From Physcia stellaris (Eukaryota; Ascomycota; Lecanoromycetes; Caliciales; Physciaceae): 64,000 bases of DNA. Each line of letters starts with the position of its first letter. Position 1 is the stretch's first letter. The notes below the pieces were generated by a model. That model was not told the DNA's origin and searched no databases. It saw nothing but the letters and a program-made list of their open reading frames with translations. A program made the translations under genes and the position numbers. Location of the stretch: assembly GCA_018902385.1 (NCBI GenBank), contig JABSSW010000009.1, positions 186,001 to 250,000 of the forward strand, in the 5' to 3' direction. Positions 21,045 to 35,198 of the stretch are shown here, piece after piece.

Positions 21045-23807
21045 TCAGATCCCCCTAGCAGCAATAGCAGCCTTCAACTTCCTCTGAAAGCTCTGCACAT
21101 GCTCCTGCCCCATCATCGTATAATGCGCCCCATCCACATCATGGAACTTGGGCTCCGACCACGAGAAATCCCTCCACTTGATCAGTTTGTTGTCGATCCA
21201 GTCCTGTTTGTTCTTCGCCACGCCCGCCAACGGGATGGCCACAAAGACGTCGATACTCGCCACGACACCAGTGGGCTCGTAGTCAACAGCCAGATTCTGT
21301 AGTGCTGAAGCGACGGAAGCCCACTTCTCTAGCTTCGTCTGGTCGAGGCCGAGTTCGGCTAACCGCTTCGGCGGCGCGAGCTCGACGATGTAGTCAAGGA
21401 CTTGCTGCTTGCTGTACTGATGGAGCATAGGTCCGACTTTCACGGAATGCTCTTCGGTCATCAAGCCAAGGAAGTAGCTAAGATGGGAGACAACCTCGAT
21501 GAAGTCGAGCTGGCGCATACGATCTTTGATATGTGGAGGAAGGTTGAAGCTGCCAAAGAACTTGACCTCGTCGCCGTTCGCTTCCAGACGTTTGATGACT
21601 TCGAAAACGAGCATTGCCCCGAACGAGTACCCGGCGATGGCGTAGGGGCCTTTGGGTTGCGTGTATTTGATGTGCGTGTAGTAGGTATCGATGACTTCCT
21701 CAAGGGAGCCGAAGACTTCCTCTCCAGCGTTGAATCCACGAGCGCGAAGGGCATAGACGGGGCGATCCGTGAATGTTTTTGCTAGGTTGAGGAAGACGAG
21801 GATCTCGCCTACGCCGGGGTGAACGAGCCATAGGGGCGTCTTTCTACCAGAGGCTTGGAGAGGAACGACAGGGTTGTATTCGCCAGTTCCGCCTTCGAGG
21901 CCATCGAGAGCTGCGGCCATGGCACCCACCGATGGAGAAGTGAGAGCGAGTGAAAGGGAGATGGTCTCGGTCATGCCAAGCTTGTGCTGGAGTTGGTAGA
22001 GGAAGGAAATAAGGGCAACGGAGTCAATGCCCAGATCGAAGATGCTGGCCTCGAGACCGATTTCTAATGGGTCTTTGGAAAACATTTCAGAGATGAGTGC
22101 GGCGATAGTCTTTTCGGTAGGGGTGGTGGGTGCTTTGAACTGGGTCAGGCGGTAGTCACTGACAGCTTTTGCGTTCCTGAGGCGGAGATCAGCGAAGACG
22201 CCAGATTCGAAGTCGGCGCGGACTTTCGATCGGGAAATCTTGCCCAGAGAAGTTTTTGGCAGATTGTCTTTCTCTACGGCCAAAATCTCGTAAGGTCGAA
22301 CGCCACAAAGATTTACCGAGACTTCAGCTATTGCGTTGCTAGCCGCGGAGTAGGCCTCAATATCGGTATTGCTGAACGTAGGAAGATAAACCACGACAAT
22401 ACCTTCAGTGTGGGAGTCAGGCGCTCGGTAAGCGAAGACCACCGTACAAGAGGGAGCAACACCAGGAAATTGGGCCTCCTCGATAGCAGACTCGAGCTCA
22501 GCAGGGGAATATTTCACACCGTTGACAATGACTGTCTCTTTGTCACGGCCAACTAGGTTCAAGTGAGACTCAGCATCAATATAGGCTCTATCGCCAGTCC
22601 TGAACCAGCCATCTACGGTAAAGGCTTCTGCTGTCGCTTGCTCGTTATTGAAGTACTGCTTGAAGACAACTGGCCCCGTAAGCTGGAGCTCACCAATCTC
22701 TCCGGCACCGAGAGGCACATTGTCGGATCCTGCCACCCTCATCTCGATGCCAGACATTGGCGTGCCTAGCGATGCGAAGTCGAGAGCTTTCTTGAGATCG
22801 TACTCAGGGCAGTCCTTTGCATGAATCGAACCGGCACACGTCTCAGTCATGCCAAAGCCCGGGCTGAGGAAGCCAGCGGGAGCTTGATATTTTCGCATGA
22901 GCTCGGAAAAACGACGACAAGTTTCGGTGGGGTTGGCTTCACCGCCAGACAAGCAGACCTTGAGGCAACTCAAGTCATAGGCTTCAGAAACCTCAAGTTG
23001 AAGATTCTTGATCAGTGAAGCAATGAAGAAGTTAGGGGCAAAGGTATATGAAACGCGATGCTTGTTGATAAGCTGTAAGAATTTGAGAGGATCAATCAGG
23101 AGGTCTGTGGCTTGAACGTGAATCTGTTCAGCACCGAGGTATAGAGCCTGAAGGTGGATTTGGGAGAGAGCAGCAACGTGATCCATGCCGATCCAATTGA
23201 GGAAGACGTTCTTGCTGGTATTATCGTGGTGGAGGCTCTTTCCTTGCATTGCCGAGATCAGCTGGCCGTGGCGAAGACAGACAGCCTTAGCATTCCCGGT
23301 GCTTCCAGAGGTGAGCATGAGCACGGCTGTTTCGTCGGCATCCTTGAAAGCGCCAGTCTCGATACGTGTCGCGTTATGGGCTGCGATTATATCAAGCGAC
23401 TGAACGGTGGTCAGGGAAAGCTTGTCGGTTTCCAGGAAGTCAGGAACTAGATGGTCAGATGTAAGAACCACTGGACTTTTCAGAAGCCGGCGGAGATGGT
23501 TGAAATGTCTCTTGCGTCGCTCCAAGTCAGTCGTGAAAGGAGGTGACATAGCTGGGATAAAACCCGCGGCGATTGTTGCCCAGAACCATCTGATGCTGTC
23601 AATGTGCTTGTCGAAATGCAGGAGAACAATTGACTCATTGCTGATACCTGCGATCTGGGAAAGCTTTCGGGCATCTGACTCGGCAGTCTGCAACAGCTTG
23701 TTGTAGCTTAAGCGTGTGGCAGAGTCTTTCGCATCTGGAGGATAGACAGTAAGACCAGCACTTGTATTAGAGGCAACCTCAAGGAGCTGGAACAAATTCT
23801 GCTGCAT
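21045..23807 (-). CDS. NRPS-like A-T-TE synthetase (aryl-keto-acid type)
   Basis: Intronless, 920 aa from the ATG at 23807 (MQQNLFQLLEVA); an in-frame ATG at 23846 would add 13 residues. Adenylation domain, about 1-540: LMLTSGSTGNAKAV (164-176), GFGMTET (318-323), GWFRTGDRA (400-408), GRDKETVIVNGVKYSPAELE and NLPKTSLGKISRSK (A10 Lys about 523). Carrier domain: DLGIDSVAL with the phosphopantetheine Ser at about 596. Thioesterase: GYSFG with Ser 728 and a late GAHYTMMG with His 895. There is no condensation domain. This size and order match fungal enzymes making furanones, quinones or dioxolanones by joining two arylpyruvates (the TdiA/AtrA/MicA group). WIGMDHVAAL stands where amino-acid-activating domains keep the Asp that binds the amino group, fitting a keto-acid substrate. 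Product unknown. Confidence 0.93.
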   Translation of the reverse strand: MQQNLFQLLEVASNTSAGLTVYPPDAKDSATRLSYNKLLQTAESDARKLSQIAGISNESIVLLHFDKHIDSIRWFWATIAAGFIPAMSPPFTTDLERRKRHFNHLRRLLKSPVVLTSDHLVPDFLETDKLSLTTVQSLDIIAAHNATRIETGAFKDADETAVLMLTSGSTGNAKAVCLRHGQLISAMQGKSLHHDNTSKNVFLNWIGMDHVAALSQIHLQALYLGAEQIHVQATDLLIDPLKFLQLINKHRVSYTFAPNFFIASLIKNLQLEVSEAYDLSCLKVCLSGGEANPTETCRRFSELMRKYQAPAGFLSPGFGMTETCAGSIHAKDCPEYDLKKALDFASLGTPMSGIEMRVAGSDNVPLGAGEIGELQLTGPVVFKQYFNNEQATAEAFTVDGWFRTGDRAYIDAESHLNLVGRDKETVIVNGVKYSPAELESAIEEAQFPGVAPSCTVVFAYRAPDSHTEGIVVVYLPTFSNTDIEAYSAASNAIAEVSVNLCGVRPYEILAVEKDNLPKTSLGKISRSKVRADFESGVFADLRLRNAKAVSDYRLTQFKAPTTPTEKTIAALISEMFSKDPLEIGLEASIFDLGIDSVALISFLYQLQHKLGMTETISLSLALTSPSVGAMAAALDGLEGGTGEYNPVVPLQASGRKTPLWLVHPGVGEILVFLNLAKTFTDRPVYALRARGFNAGEEVFGSLEEVIDTYYTHIKYTQPKGPYAIAGYSFGAMLVFEVIKRLEANGDEVKFFGSFNLPPHIKDRMRQLDFIEVVSHLSYFLGLMTEEHSVKVGPMLHQYSKQQVLDYIVELAPPKRLAELGLDQTKLEKWASVASALQNLAVDYEPTGVVASIDVFVAIPLAGVAKNKQDWIDNKLIKWRDFSWSEPKFHDVDGAHYTMMGQEHVQSFQRKLKAAIAARGI

Positions 23808-23949
23808 CCTCACCAATTTTAGAAGAAATGGAGAGAGTATTGACAACTTTCCGTTTGGTCAGATACCGTCAATGTCTGAGGTGGTCTCTGATCAGCTCGT
23901 TTGGAAGGGAAAAGAATGAGCCTGAGCCCTTGTAGAAACTGCCACACCT

Positions 23950-23958
23950 CTTTATATA
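23950..23958 (-). promoter_or_regulatory. TATA box of the A-T-TE gene
   Basis: On the minus strand this reads ATATATAAA, about 145 bp upstream of the ATG at 23807. Position and sequence fit a TATA element of a regulated gene. Confidence 0.5.
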
Positions 23959-26606
23959 TCCAAGCTCTTTTCTAGACCTCATGCACGATGCACCCCTTTG
24001 CTTCACCGAGAACATTGTAAGCGGCTAGCAAATGGCTAGACGCAACCCTCCTCTGATGAGACTATCACTGCAATCAGACGGAATCCGACGGTGATTGACC
24101 GAGTCTCTCGTATGATAATCGACTGCACGTTTTTCCTTTAGACGTTACCATATCTGCCGCCAAGAACGCCATCGCTCCGGGGCTTCTCGAAGAGAACTCA
24201 TGACAGTAAGGGGCGGTGAAGTTAGATAAGAGCCGGTTCGGACAACCTGGTGGCTTTCGAGTCTGGACACAAAGTGCTAAAACTATACTAGTGAAGCCAG
24301 TATCGCAGAGGCGTAATTGTTGCCCATCATACCTGTTCAGGCAGGTGGTTTGGATCTCGCTTGCCTACTGCCTGTTCGGGCACCGATAACGCTCAATAAG
24401 GCTTACGCTTTCGCTTGTAAAACTACACCTGACCGCATGGAGCCCATTATTTTTTGAGCGCTGCGAGATCCAGTTGGCGAGATCCCGCTGCAAAATCTGT
24501 CAAATGATGAAGAAGATTTCTTCGGAGCTGCTGACGATGATAAGGTTGCACTGCAGAGCATAATGTAATAGATACGAGTAAGCTGCGTGCATTATGTTTG
24601 AGCACGAAGTCGGTGGATGGGACTGTTCCAACAGCAAATGATCAGACCAGGTGGATCCCTTTTCATTATTCCTCCGGGCTGCCTCCTCCCGAGAGGCTTA
24701 CTGCCAAGCAACAGTTGCAACCGTGAGACAAAAGCCTAACACGTTAGGTCAGTGAATTAGCCTCAAACGACCAAGACCCTACAGCTTCTGGAGGACCAAG
24801 CTTCCCATAGCTTTTTCAGTGATTGTGTAGGATAGGGTGTAAATCCATCGGGAGGTTTCGAGTCAGTGACCGGACGGCATAACTTACCATATCTCCTTGA
24901 AAAAACATCTGGCCGTCGGTGCTGCTGTTGTGAGGTCAATGATGTAGCATGGTTCATGCATCGTACTCCACTAGTTCATCGACATACCATACTACCCGTT
25001 GACTTACCCAAGTGGATCCACTGTCAGCTTTAAAAGATCATGCCATGCCCCAACCGAGCCAGGTTCCCACAGAATAGGATATCTGTTCCTGCTCCGTCGA
25101 GAAAGTTGAATGCAGGGACCAGGATAATGTTCCTAGCACTGTGGTACCAGGTATGACAGCCGCACACCAGAGCCGGATCGAGAACCAACAGGGCAAAGAA
25201 CCATCTCCGTGATTCTTTTGTAACCGAGCCGGGTGCTCGCAGTTTAAGGGTTCCTCGCTGATGATTGGTCCATCAGTTCTTTGTTCTTCAGACCATACAT
25301 ACGTCCCGTAAGCTGCAGAATCGGATGATTATAGCAACCTTGGATCTCTTCTGGTCATGCTCTGGAAATTTCCGACAAAGTCTAATTTTCACCATTCGGC
25401 CAGCAGATACCCTTGAAATGTCTTCATCGGCGGGGACTGTCATAGTAGGATCCACAAATTGTATGGCAGAACTGAAAGGCCACTTGAACAGGCGCACTAT
25501 GTGGCATTGAGGGTTTCCATTAAGAAGTATAGGGGAAGAAAACCAGTTGCCCGAAGATTTCATGGTGGACCGTAGATGTGACCATACGAAGCCTGTGACA
25601 CTTAGAACTCGCGAAGGTGCATGACGCTTGTAACGCCATATGACCCTCGATGAAGTAAACAGAGGTGGTCTCGGAGAATTGAGGGTTACTTTGCGCCACA
25701 TGCTGGGAGATGACAATCAACGCAGCAAATCACCACGGACTTGTCAGTATGGAAAGTATTCCTGTGACTGTTTTCCACCTTTTTATCCCAAACGGGGCAA
25801 GAAGCAAAGCCCTGAAGCCGCTTTTGAGACGATTCAAATGCCCTCTCCGCGTCATCAGGGAAACCGCGGTTGAAACCAGAAATATCCTCAAGTTGACGCG
25901 CCATCGAGCACGTCCACAATGAGTCCAATGCCGAAGGTATCCAACATCCAAAATCCAGGCCTGGCTGAACCTAAGTCTGATAATAATAATCAATTGGCTG
26001 TCGATGATCACACCATGCTGCAAGCTGACGGTGGGAGACAGAACACTGACCGCTTTATTCGGAGGGACTGTTGCTTGGCCTTATATGGAATGCTTTTGCT
26101 ATGCCACCTACACTCTCTTCTGGACAGATCAGCGAACGGCGATCTGGGGGCGGGGAGGAAGGTCATATCAGCAATGTGGAGAGACAAAGGAACGTTGGCG
26201 AGATTGGCTTGCCGACTGAAGGGAGGTCATATCCTCTTGGCAACAGTTGGGGCAATACCGACGAAGCATAAAATCCGCCACGCTTAGCCTTCATGATTGA
26301 CGGAATCATGAGTGCACGTGTTAGATGTGATTGGGGAAGAGGGCGACAGATTAGCTGAACCTCTATTAAAATATGGATGGCTTGACTGTTGGTTGTATCC
26401 GCATCAAAAGACATGCTTTGTCCGACTCAAAGCATGATGCCATCTACATGTACAAAAATCCCTCAAGCCATCCCTAGCCAGTCGAAGTTAGAAGAGCTTT
26501 TTTCGAAACAATGGGGGGAAAGCTGTATGAACATTATTTTCTTGCCATGGAACTCGTGATCGTGATATCATCAAAACCCAGGCTCGCCGCTGCAAGCACG
26601 CTTGTA
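23959..26606. other. Gene-poor stretch, about 2.7 kb, possible gene relic
   Basis: No complete gene. On the minus strand between about 25930 and 25288, neighbouring frames carry protein-like fragments such as YFIEGHMALQASCTFASS and ISAGRMVKIRLCR-like text (VSAGRMVKIRLCRKFPEHDQ) separated by frame changes. This may be a decayed gene of unknown family. Around 24330-24380 there are short direct repeats (GCCTGTTC-type). I see no terminal repeats or transposase. Confidence 0.35.
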
Positions 26607-29600
26607 TCAATACGGAGGTCTGCCAGAGCTTGCAATCCGACTACCGCGTTCCCCAGCACCACTCATACCATCGATGCTTCCAAGCAAAGCCTCCACGTCA
26701 ATCCCTTTCTTCTTTCTCCTCCTCCTTGCACTGCCGGCTTGCTCGGAAGTTACATCGGACACCATGGTACTGGGCGTACCGCTGTTCGTAGTTTGCGCTG
26801 GAATTTGTGCGCTGATCCCTACGTTCTTTTGCAGACTGACACTAGCTGGCAAAGGTGGAACAGGTGGTACTTCATCCCCCATCTCCCCGGGACTCCCTGG
26901 CACAGCGATAGGCGGGACCAGGTCGCCTCTTAGTGCTTTTGCGTTGCTGATGGGGTCCTCACCTGCTGAGCTGGAGGACGAGGGCGGTCGAAGAGCGGAG
27001 CGGGGTCGGCCTGTAAACGAATTGCTGCGAGGGGTTTGGGGGCGCGAAAGGGGGGGTGGTGGTGTAGTAGGTGTCTTGGGCGGTGTCCGATCTCGCGAGG
27101 CGGGTATACTACCACGAGGAATAGTCTTAATCGCAGTGGGGGCTACCCTACTGGCGGGAAGTTTTGACGGCTTTTTCATACCCGAGTTGACACTTGATAC
27201 TGGATTCGATGCTACAGGCGGTAAAGGTCGGGAGAGTTCCCCATCGCTTGTGGACTCGAAGTCTCCAGCAGTGGCAATGCTGTCACTACCAGTGGATATA
27301 CTACCTCGATGATAAGGAGCCACGGCTGTATCTCGATCGGCCGTGCTATGGCGAAGTGGGCTTGCTCCCCGAGAGCTGAAGACGCGACCGCCAGCCAACA
27401 CCCTTTTGAGGTCTTCGACGCGAAGTGTAGGATTCTGGTCGGAGCTGCTGACAGGAGTAGGTGAGCCTTCATCCTGGCCGCTGGGTTGACGTTTGAGAGG
27501 GTTGAGATTCGATGGGTCATTTGGATGGCCAGGAGGGGAAGCGTGTCGAGAACCGTTCATGTGTATCGGGGAATTAGCTCGTGCTGGTTGACCCTCTGGA
27601 GCAAGGAAGTTGCGTGTGGAAAGGTTTGTCCCTGTCCTGGAGCCACTCAAGGAAACAGTACGCGCGCTTTCTTTCTCGACTGTCGCAATACATGCTTCTT
27701 TGGTCCAATCTGAAAGCATGGCTTCCTTGATTGTGTTTGGCAGCTCTTTATCGACCTTCGGAGACTGAGGCATGGCCGATAGGATAGGCAGACTAAAGAC
27801 TCGCCCAGGCGAGCTTGGAGGGCTCGTTGGAGGAGTTGCAATAGATGCGGTGTATGCTTCTGCAATTTGCTCCACAAGAGCTTCTCGAGAATCAAATGGC
27901 TTCAAAGATTCCCGCTGAACCACTGGCAGCGGCAGCCTGTCCCTGAGCGGTATCGAAACTGACATGGTTTGGTCAAGCGGCAATGGTGGGAGGCGGATAG
28001 TCTCAAGCCATAACCTATGGCTTTTCCTTCTCGTGATCTCATTATGGATCGCACGGCCAACTCTCGTATTGTCAATCTCGAACTTCTCGGTTAGCGCCCA
28101 AAGATACCCGTGCACAAGGCTACCTATGTTTGATTTTGCGGTCGGCGTCGAAAAGACCTTGTCTAAATTGATGTCTTCCTGTAACCGAAACATCATAGGG
28201 AGTCCAGTCTTAGCCGCGTTAACACCGAGTTTCTCGATGAGGTTAACCAGAACAAGGTGCATCAAAAGTAAGTCGGACTCGGATTCTGGGGCTTCAACCG
28301 CATTGTCATAGATTGCAAGATGCAACAACTGTAGAAATGTCGATCTGGCAGGCTTTGCAGTCTTCTCTCGATGAGACGCGTTGGAAACAGCTCGTCGGCT
28401 GAGATTGCCAGTACCGCCGGTGTTAAGATCCTGTCTAGATGATCTTTTCAATAATTCTCGCTTATCTTCCATAACCCGAAGATCCCCCGACTCATTTCGA
28501 GTCTTAGCCACGTCAGAAGAGCATCGGCGTATGCTCTCCTGACCCTTCGGTCGTCGTCACGTATAAGCCACTGTGTGCCTTCCCAGACGTGAATACCTAC
28601 GCGATTGCGTCCACTTGCTGCAGCACCACTCACTGAGCCTTGCATGTTGGCTACTGTAAGTACCCCCTTTATAGCTCTGAGCGCTGTGACTCTAGCAGTA
28701 CCAAAGGAAAAGAACTCGTCCGTGTTGGGATTTTCCTGAAGGTTTACTGACGCCGATATAGCTTTGGCCGCTGCCTGTGGGTGCTCGATTGCTGCAGCTT
28801 CCGAGCTCACTGCCGATGCCGCAGAGGGCTTAAGACGAAGTAAGATAGCGGAGATGATGTCTGACACCTGATCAGAATAATAGATATGTGTCGCTAAGTC
28901 TCCAATGCACCCTTGCAATTTAGTGAGCAGCTCTTGGCGATTACTTGATGGAGACTGCTCCTCAACCGCATTTTCGGTCGATGAGGGTGCATTTATCAGA
29001 CCTTCAGTGTCCCGGAATAGGTCGATGGCTTCAGTCTGCTGATGATGTGGTAAGACGTCCGATCCTTTGCCGCCAAGCTGAAGGACAAGAAGAATGTGTT
29101 GAACAAGACCGAGCAATACGTCTATTATGCTGAGACCGATAAGATTAATGTCAGAGCGCAGTAACCAGCCGACCAATCCTACCAGCACCAATTGCTGTTC
29201 AAGATTTTCTTCGGTTATAGGGCTCCTGATCAGTGTTTCCATGACCGTAACAAGCATCACAAAGCGATCTTGCACAGGCGCCCATCTTGTCACCAGCTCC
29301 ATGACAGTTGTGTGCCAGGACCGAGCGTGAGCAGACCCAGGTCTTTGTGTGGTAGTCCGATGCTTTGACGCGTTTGCACATATGTATCGTAGCATCGCGG
29401 ATGTTGCCAAACGAATTTGTAGACGGTTGTTGGCCAGAAATATCTGCTTCAGACTTCTCAATGCGTGCATTCCCGCCTCTTCTTCCGCTAGACGATCGGC
29501 GTCATCTGTGCTTGCAGACATTGCGGCAGTCTCCGGGTCTGGATTAGCGTCGACTGTCTGGACCGTAGATACGCTCATCCTTCTCTTGAGTGCCAGCTCT

Positions 29601-30384
29601 CTGTCCGTGTCCGCCATGCTCTCAATCCGGCGGTATAGCATCCTAAGGTAGGCTTCGTCGTCTGGGTGTAGATTTTGCAGAATGATAGGGATGACAACAT
29701 GAAGCTGTCTTCCGCCATCAGCACCCACAGCTTCAGAGGATGTGATAGCTTTGATGGCTTTGAGGCCAACACTACGCCAACGGATTGCCAAGTGAGCGCT
29801 CAATACGCCCTTGACCTTCGGAGGTGATTGTCGATTCGCAAAGTCAGCGTAGGTCCGGACTATCTCCTCATACTGGCCAATGTGTGCCTGATCAGCTGCG
29901 AGCGTAGCCACGTCATGGTGTGCGCAAAAGGCCTCGAAGGTTGGTATTGAGTCCTCGACAGTTGTCAGGTCCTGAGAGCGCAGAACGTTGCCGAGTATAC
30001 GAAGAATGAAGGGTGCGTAAAGGGGGAGGTCTCGAGGAAGTTTCTCAATGAGAGCTTTGAGAATCTGAAGGGTGACCTGTACATTGCTGTCATTTGGTCA
30101 GCTGAGATTCAATGCACAAATATAGAAGTTGAGATATCCTTGAAATGGATATCCACCTCCGTGGCATACCCAATCTTGTTCCTCCAAAGATCGCTTGCTG
30201 TCCGCTTCTCAAGGAAGGCTCCAACTTTCTGGAGCTTGCTCCGCCGGGTGCTCGCGTAGTAGAGCAAGTAGCTCAGCTCGCTTGAGTTAGGCTTCACATC
30301 TTGAACGTTCTTTTGGTATTTGGGATAGCATTTCAGGATAAGGACTTGATGTTTCGCCAGAAATGACTGCCTTACGGCATGCAT
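26607..30384 (-). CDS. EFR3: EFR3, plasma-membrane anchor of the PI4-kinase complex
   Basis: Exon 1 is 30384-30170, the intron 30169-30087 (83 bp) and exon 2 30086-26607; the junction reads WRNKIG-NVQVTLQILKALI. The N-terminus (KHQVLILKCYPKYQ, then SSELSYLLYYASTRRSKLQK) is diagnostic of Efr3, which holds the Stt4 phosphatidylinositol 4-kinase at the plasma membrane with Ypp1; Cys 19 lies where metazoan homologues are lipidated. Armadillo-like helices fill the first two thirds, and the C-terminal third is disordered Ser/Pro-rich. The frame breaks once: YADALLTWLRLEM in one frame, DLRVMEDKRELLKR in the next. One extra G in the G5 run (C5 at 28484-28488) restores MSRGDLRVMEDK and a 1231-aa protein. 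Conservation on both sides argues for a sequence error. Confidence 0.92.
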
Positions 30385-31075
30385 TGAGGGAAGTGTGAGG
30401 GTGGTCGTCAGCTTGCGCGGGAAAGCTGTATCTCGCGACGATGGGCCACGGTCATGAGCATCAATGGCGCCTTCACTGAATGCGCAAAGTCAGTAAGTGA
30501 AGAGTCAATAAGCAGAGTCGGTGCGACCATCATGTCAGGCTGGGATCCGTGAAGTACATACAGTACTACGAGTACTAGTAACTTTACGCGGTTCAGGCCA
30601 ATGGATGTTCTTACTCATCCTCTTAAGTCCGAGCCCGCGGTTTAATTCCGCATCCTGACTCTCTGACACTGTTAAGGTGATAGTGGCTGCTAACATACCT
30701 CAATCTTAAAGGTTAGAGGATTCGTAAGAACATCACACAGTCCTTCACAGTGCACGAACATAGGGTCGAGCGAGTTTCTACCTCTAATCATTTTGACCAT
30801 TGTAGAAGCAGAGATCTAGCAAACTAAGCCTTCCCCTCGTCTAGTCGTAGCATTGACAAAGGAAACCACATGTCAGGATCATATCCGAACTCAGAAGACC
30901 ATGCCACATGTGCCGAGATGATTCAGACGCCAAAGGAAGAAAAAGGGGTATGGCAGAAAGTGTAAGAGAAGACAGCGCTCGAATGGACCGTGATGCAAAA
31001 ATGTCTGGTCAGACAGCCAGTAGAAACATCATCCACCAAGCACATCTCGCTTGGCAACTTCATGTCATGAACTCC
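30385..31075. other. Intergenic, about 0.7 kb
   Basis: EFR3 promoter and TEF1 3' flank. GAAGTACATACAGTACTACGAGTACTAG around 30552-30580 contains several short AGTACT-like palindromes. No gene supported. Confidence 0.4.
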
Positions 31076-32878
<1,803 letters not shown>

Positions 32879-33130
32879 GTTGACTGTGGTTGATTTTTGA
32901 AATGGATGAAATTGGAAGGATTGATGTGTGGTGAGGGTTTTAGAAGTAGGGAACTGATTCGACTGTTAGCATGGTAGTACTCGATGCAAGGGTGATGTAG
33001 ACGGGATCGCGTACATGCTCAGGTTGATCAGCTGGTGTGATGCGGCAATGAGCAGGCGAAGAGAAAAGAAAGAAAGGTTAGAATGGATGGAGGGCGAGAA
33101 AGATTTAAGTACGTGAACAGCCCGGATGCT
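32879..33130 (-). promoter_or_regulatory. TEF1 leader with intron and pyrimidine-rich promoter block
   Basis: A GT-AG intron with a GCTAAC branch site (33014-32954, 61 bp) lies in the 5' leader, 75 bp before the ATG. Upstream, 33050-33110 reads as a CT-rich block on the coding strand (CTTTCTTTCTTTTCTCTTCG), a common transcription-start context of strongly expressed fungal genes. Confidence 0.65.
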
Positions 33131-35198
33131 AAGCGAGAGTCTAGGCAGGATCGGGCTAGATAAGCTCCGTGATATCTGCGAGTCATCCCTCCAGGCTCCG
33201 AGTCACTATCATTCACTGCATTCGATTCGTTTCTTGCACCCTTCCCCTCTAGGTGTCAAACGTCTTGTAAACAATCGATCCACTTCCATGAGATAGTCGA
33301 ATGGTCCCATACGGTGGCAAAAGAATAGAATCTGCCCAACCATGTCCATGCCCACAATGTCACCTCGATGTTGTTCATCATTAGAAATTTCCAAATAACT
33401 ACCAAATCTATCCATCATAAAATGGAAACCACAAAACATGTCTTGACTCCAGTTCAATACACATCTCTATAGATCTCTTTCAAGTTGACGAAAACTCATC
33501 CTTTCATGACTCTACGAGCGGGGCCTTTTCGGTCAGTCTGATACCAACTGTGTATATCTTCATGATGTCCCTCTTTGCCAACTTTATTCATCGCGACCAC
33601 ACCGATCTATCAACCTTGGAATGTCCAACCTGCAACAGAACATTGGACGAAAAGCATCAAACGACCATTGGCCGGGGAGTCAGGAGCTGACATCGATGCT
33701 TCTTGTATTCATGCAGGTGTCAATCAAGTTTGAAGTGAACCCCTATCGGAGTACACATGGGTTTTCGCGGATGTATTATGCTCACCTACATTGTGGCTAA
33801 CATTGTCTGAAGCTAATTCCGTGGCGTCTCGAGATGGAGTCACACCGAGGGAAAGAGATAGAATCGGAAGCCCCGTCTTTAATATCACATTATTAGCACG
33901 ATTTTCTTCTCCACACCCATGTATCGAGGAGTAATGCCATGGTTATTGTTTCGGAGGCGTACCACGTCGTATCCTGCTCTGTTCTGTAGGTAGGAGTAAG
34001 TATAGCTCTAAGTGGATATAAATATGGCAGAGACTGCTGGATCTCACACCACCGCCAGTTGTTAAGCAATCTGTGTTCTTTGCCTTCCGAACTCTGGAGC
34101 AAACCCTTTTTTCTTCCCTATCAGATGCCGTTTTTGAAGTGGGTTTCAAACACTCTTGAAGCTCCGCTCTCTCATGACTATTCCACTCTGTTGTCGATAA
34201 GCCATACAGGCCAACGCTGCTCTGACTTCTTGAACTGTTTGCTCGATGGAGGCGGGCTGAGGAAGCATTATGAGTCTCGAAAACCTAGGGGCTATTCGAG
34301 AGTCGTCGAAAGACAACAACTGACTAGGTGTATCCCCATGGCAGAACCGGTGTCGGTAGGCTAGACACTTCCCTACTCAATTCAACCATAGGCGTCTTCC
34401 CAAGTAGCAAGAACTAAGCTATGATTCCACATTCAATGTGCAGTTACACCAGATACTACATCAAACATCATGGCGGAACTGATTTACCCCAACCAGCTCA
34501 GGACTCATCGAGGCAGAGCAACAACTTTCCATCAAAGACACATGTGCAACGTGCGGATAAATGATAATTTTCCTCTCCCCTATACCAAAGGGATAGTTCG
34601 GTTATTTCCTCGGAGACTGAGAGCAACTAAGTCAATAGAACGTTTGCGGTGCCGAGGAGAAGGTCAAGTTTCCTCGAAACGCCATTCCTTCCTCTAAGGA
34701 GTATCTGGAGAACCGTGCGCTCAACGACGAACAAACCGGAACGCGCCAGTATTTTGCGTTAGGTTGTGCAAAGCACGCTTCTGTAAATCAAAATCACCCT
34801 TCCCGCGGCCCACGGGTTGGAATTTTCAGTCTGGGTTGCAAGTGGCTGCGCGTCGCACAGGATTCCAGTGGTAAAGCTTGATAGCTGTACACGGGATGGT
34901 CGTGGCGCGCATATCGCTTGAGATCCGGGGCCATGTGAACCTTGAGACAGCTTCCGAAAGTCCCTGCTTCGAGGGAAATTACATCAGTGAAATCCCTGGA
35001 CTATTTGTCGGCGTGGAAACCCGAAAAAAGCAATATGTCACGAGTCTCATCGCTTTGTGGGGGTGCAGTGAAGCAAGAAGAACTGGATTGGATGGAAATT
35101 TTAGAAAAAGAAAAAAGAAGCATGAGGGGACCTTTGGGATATAAGACCCTTCGAGACTTTGGGGACGACAATTCCATCTCCTGAAACAGAAACACAAG
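33131..35198. other. Intergenic, about 2.1 kb
   Basis: Lies between the TEF1 promoter and a divergently transcribed secreted-protein gene. Several 60-100-codon frames exist on both strands, none with a domain, signal peptide or coherent exon partner. No repeats or RNA genes seen. Confidence 0.4.

Noticed and set aside
25919-26287. 122-codon frame near 26 kb
   Set aside because: Three overlapping frames on the same strand are equally open, and none shows family resemblance.
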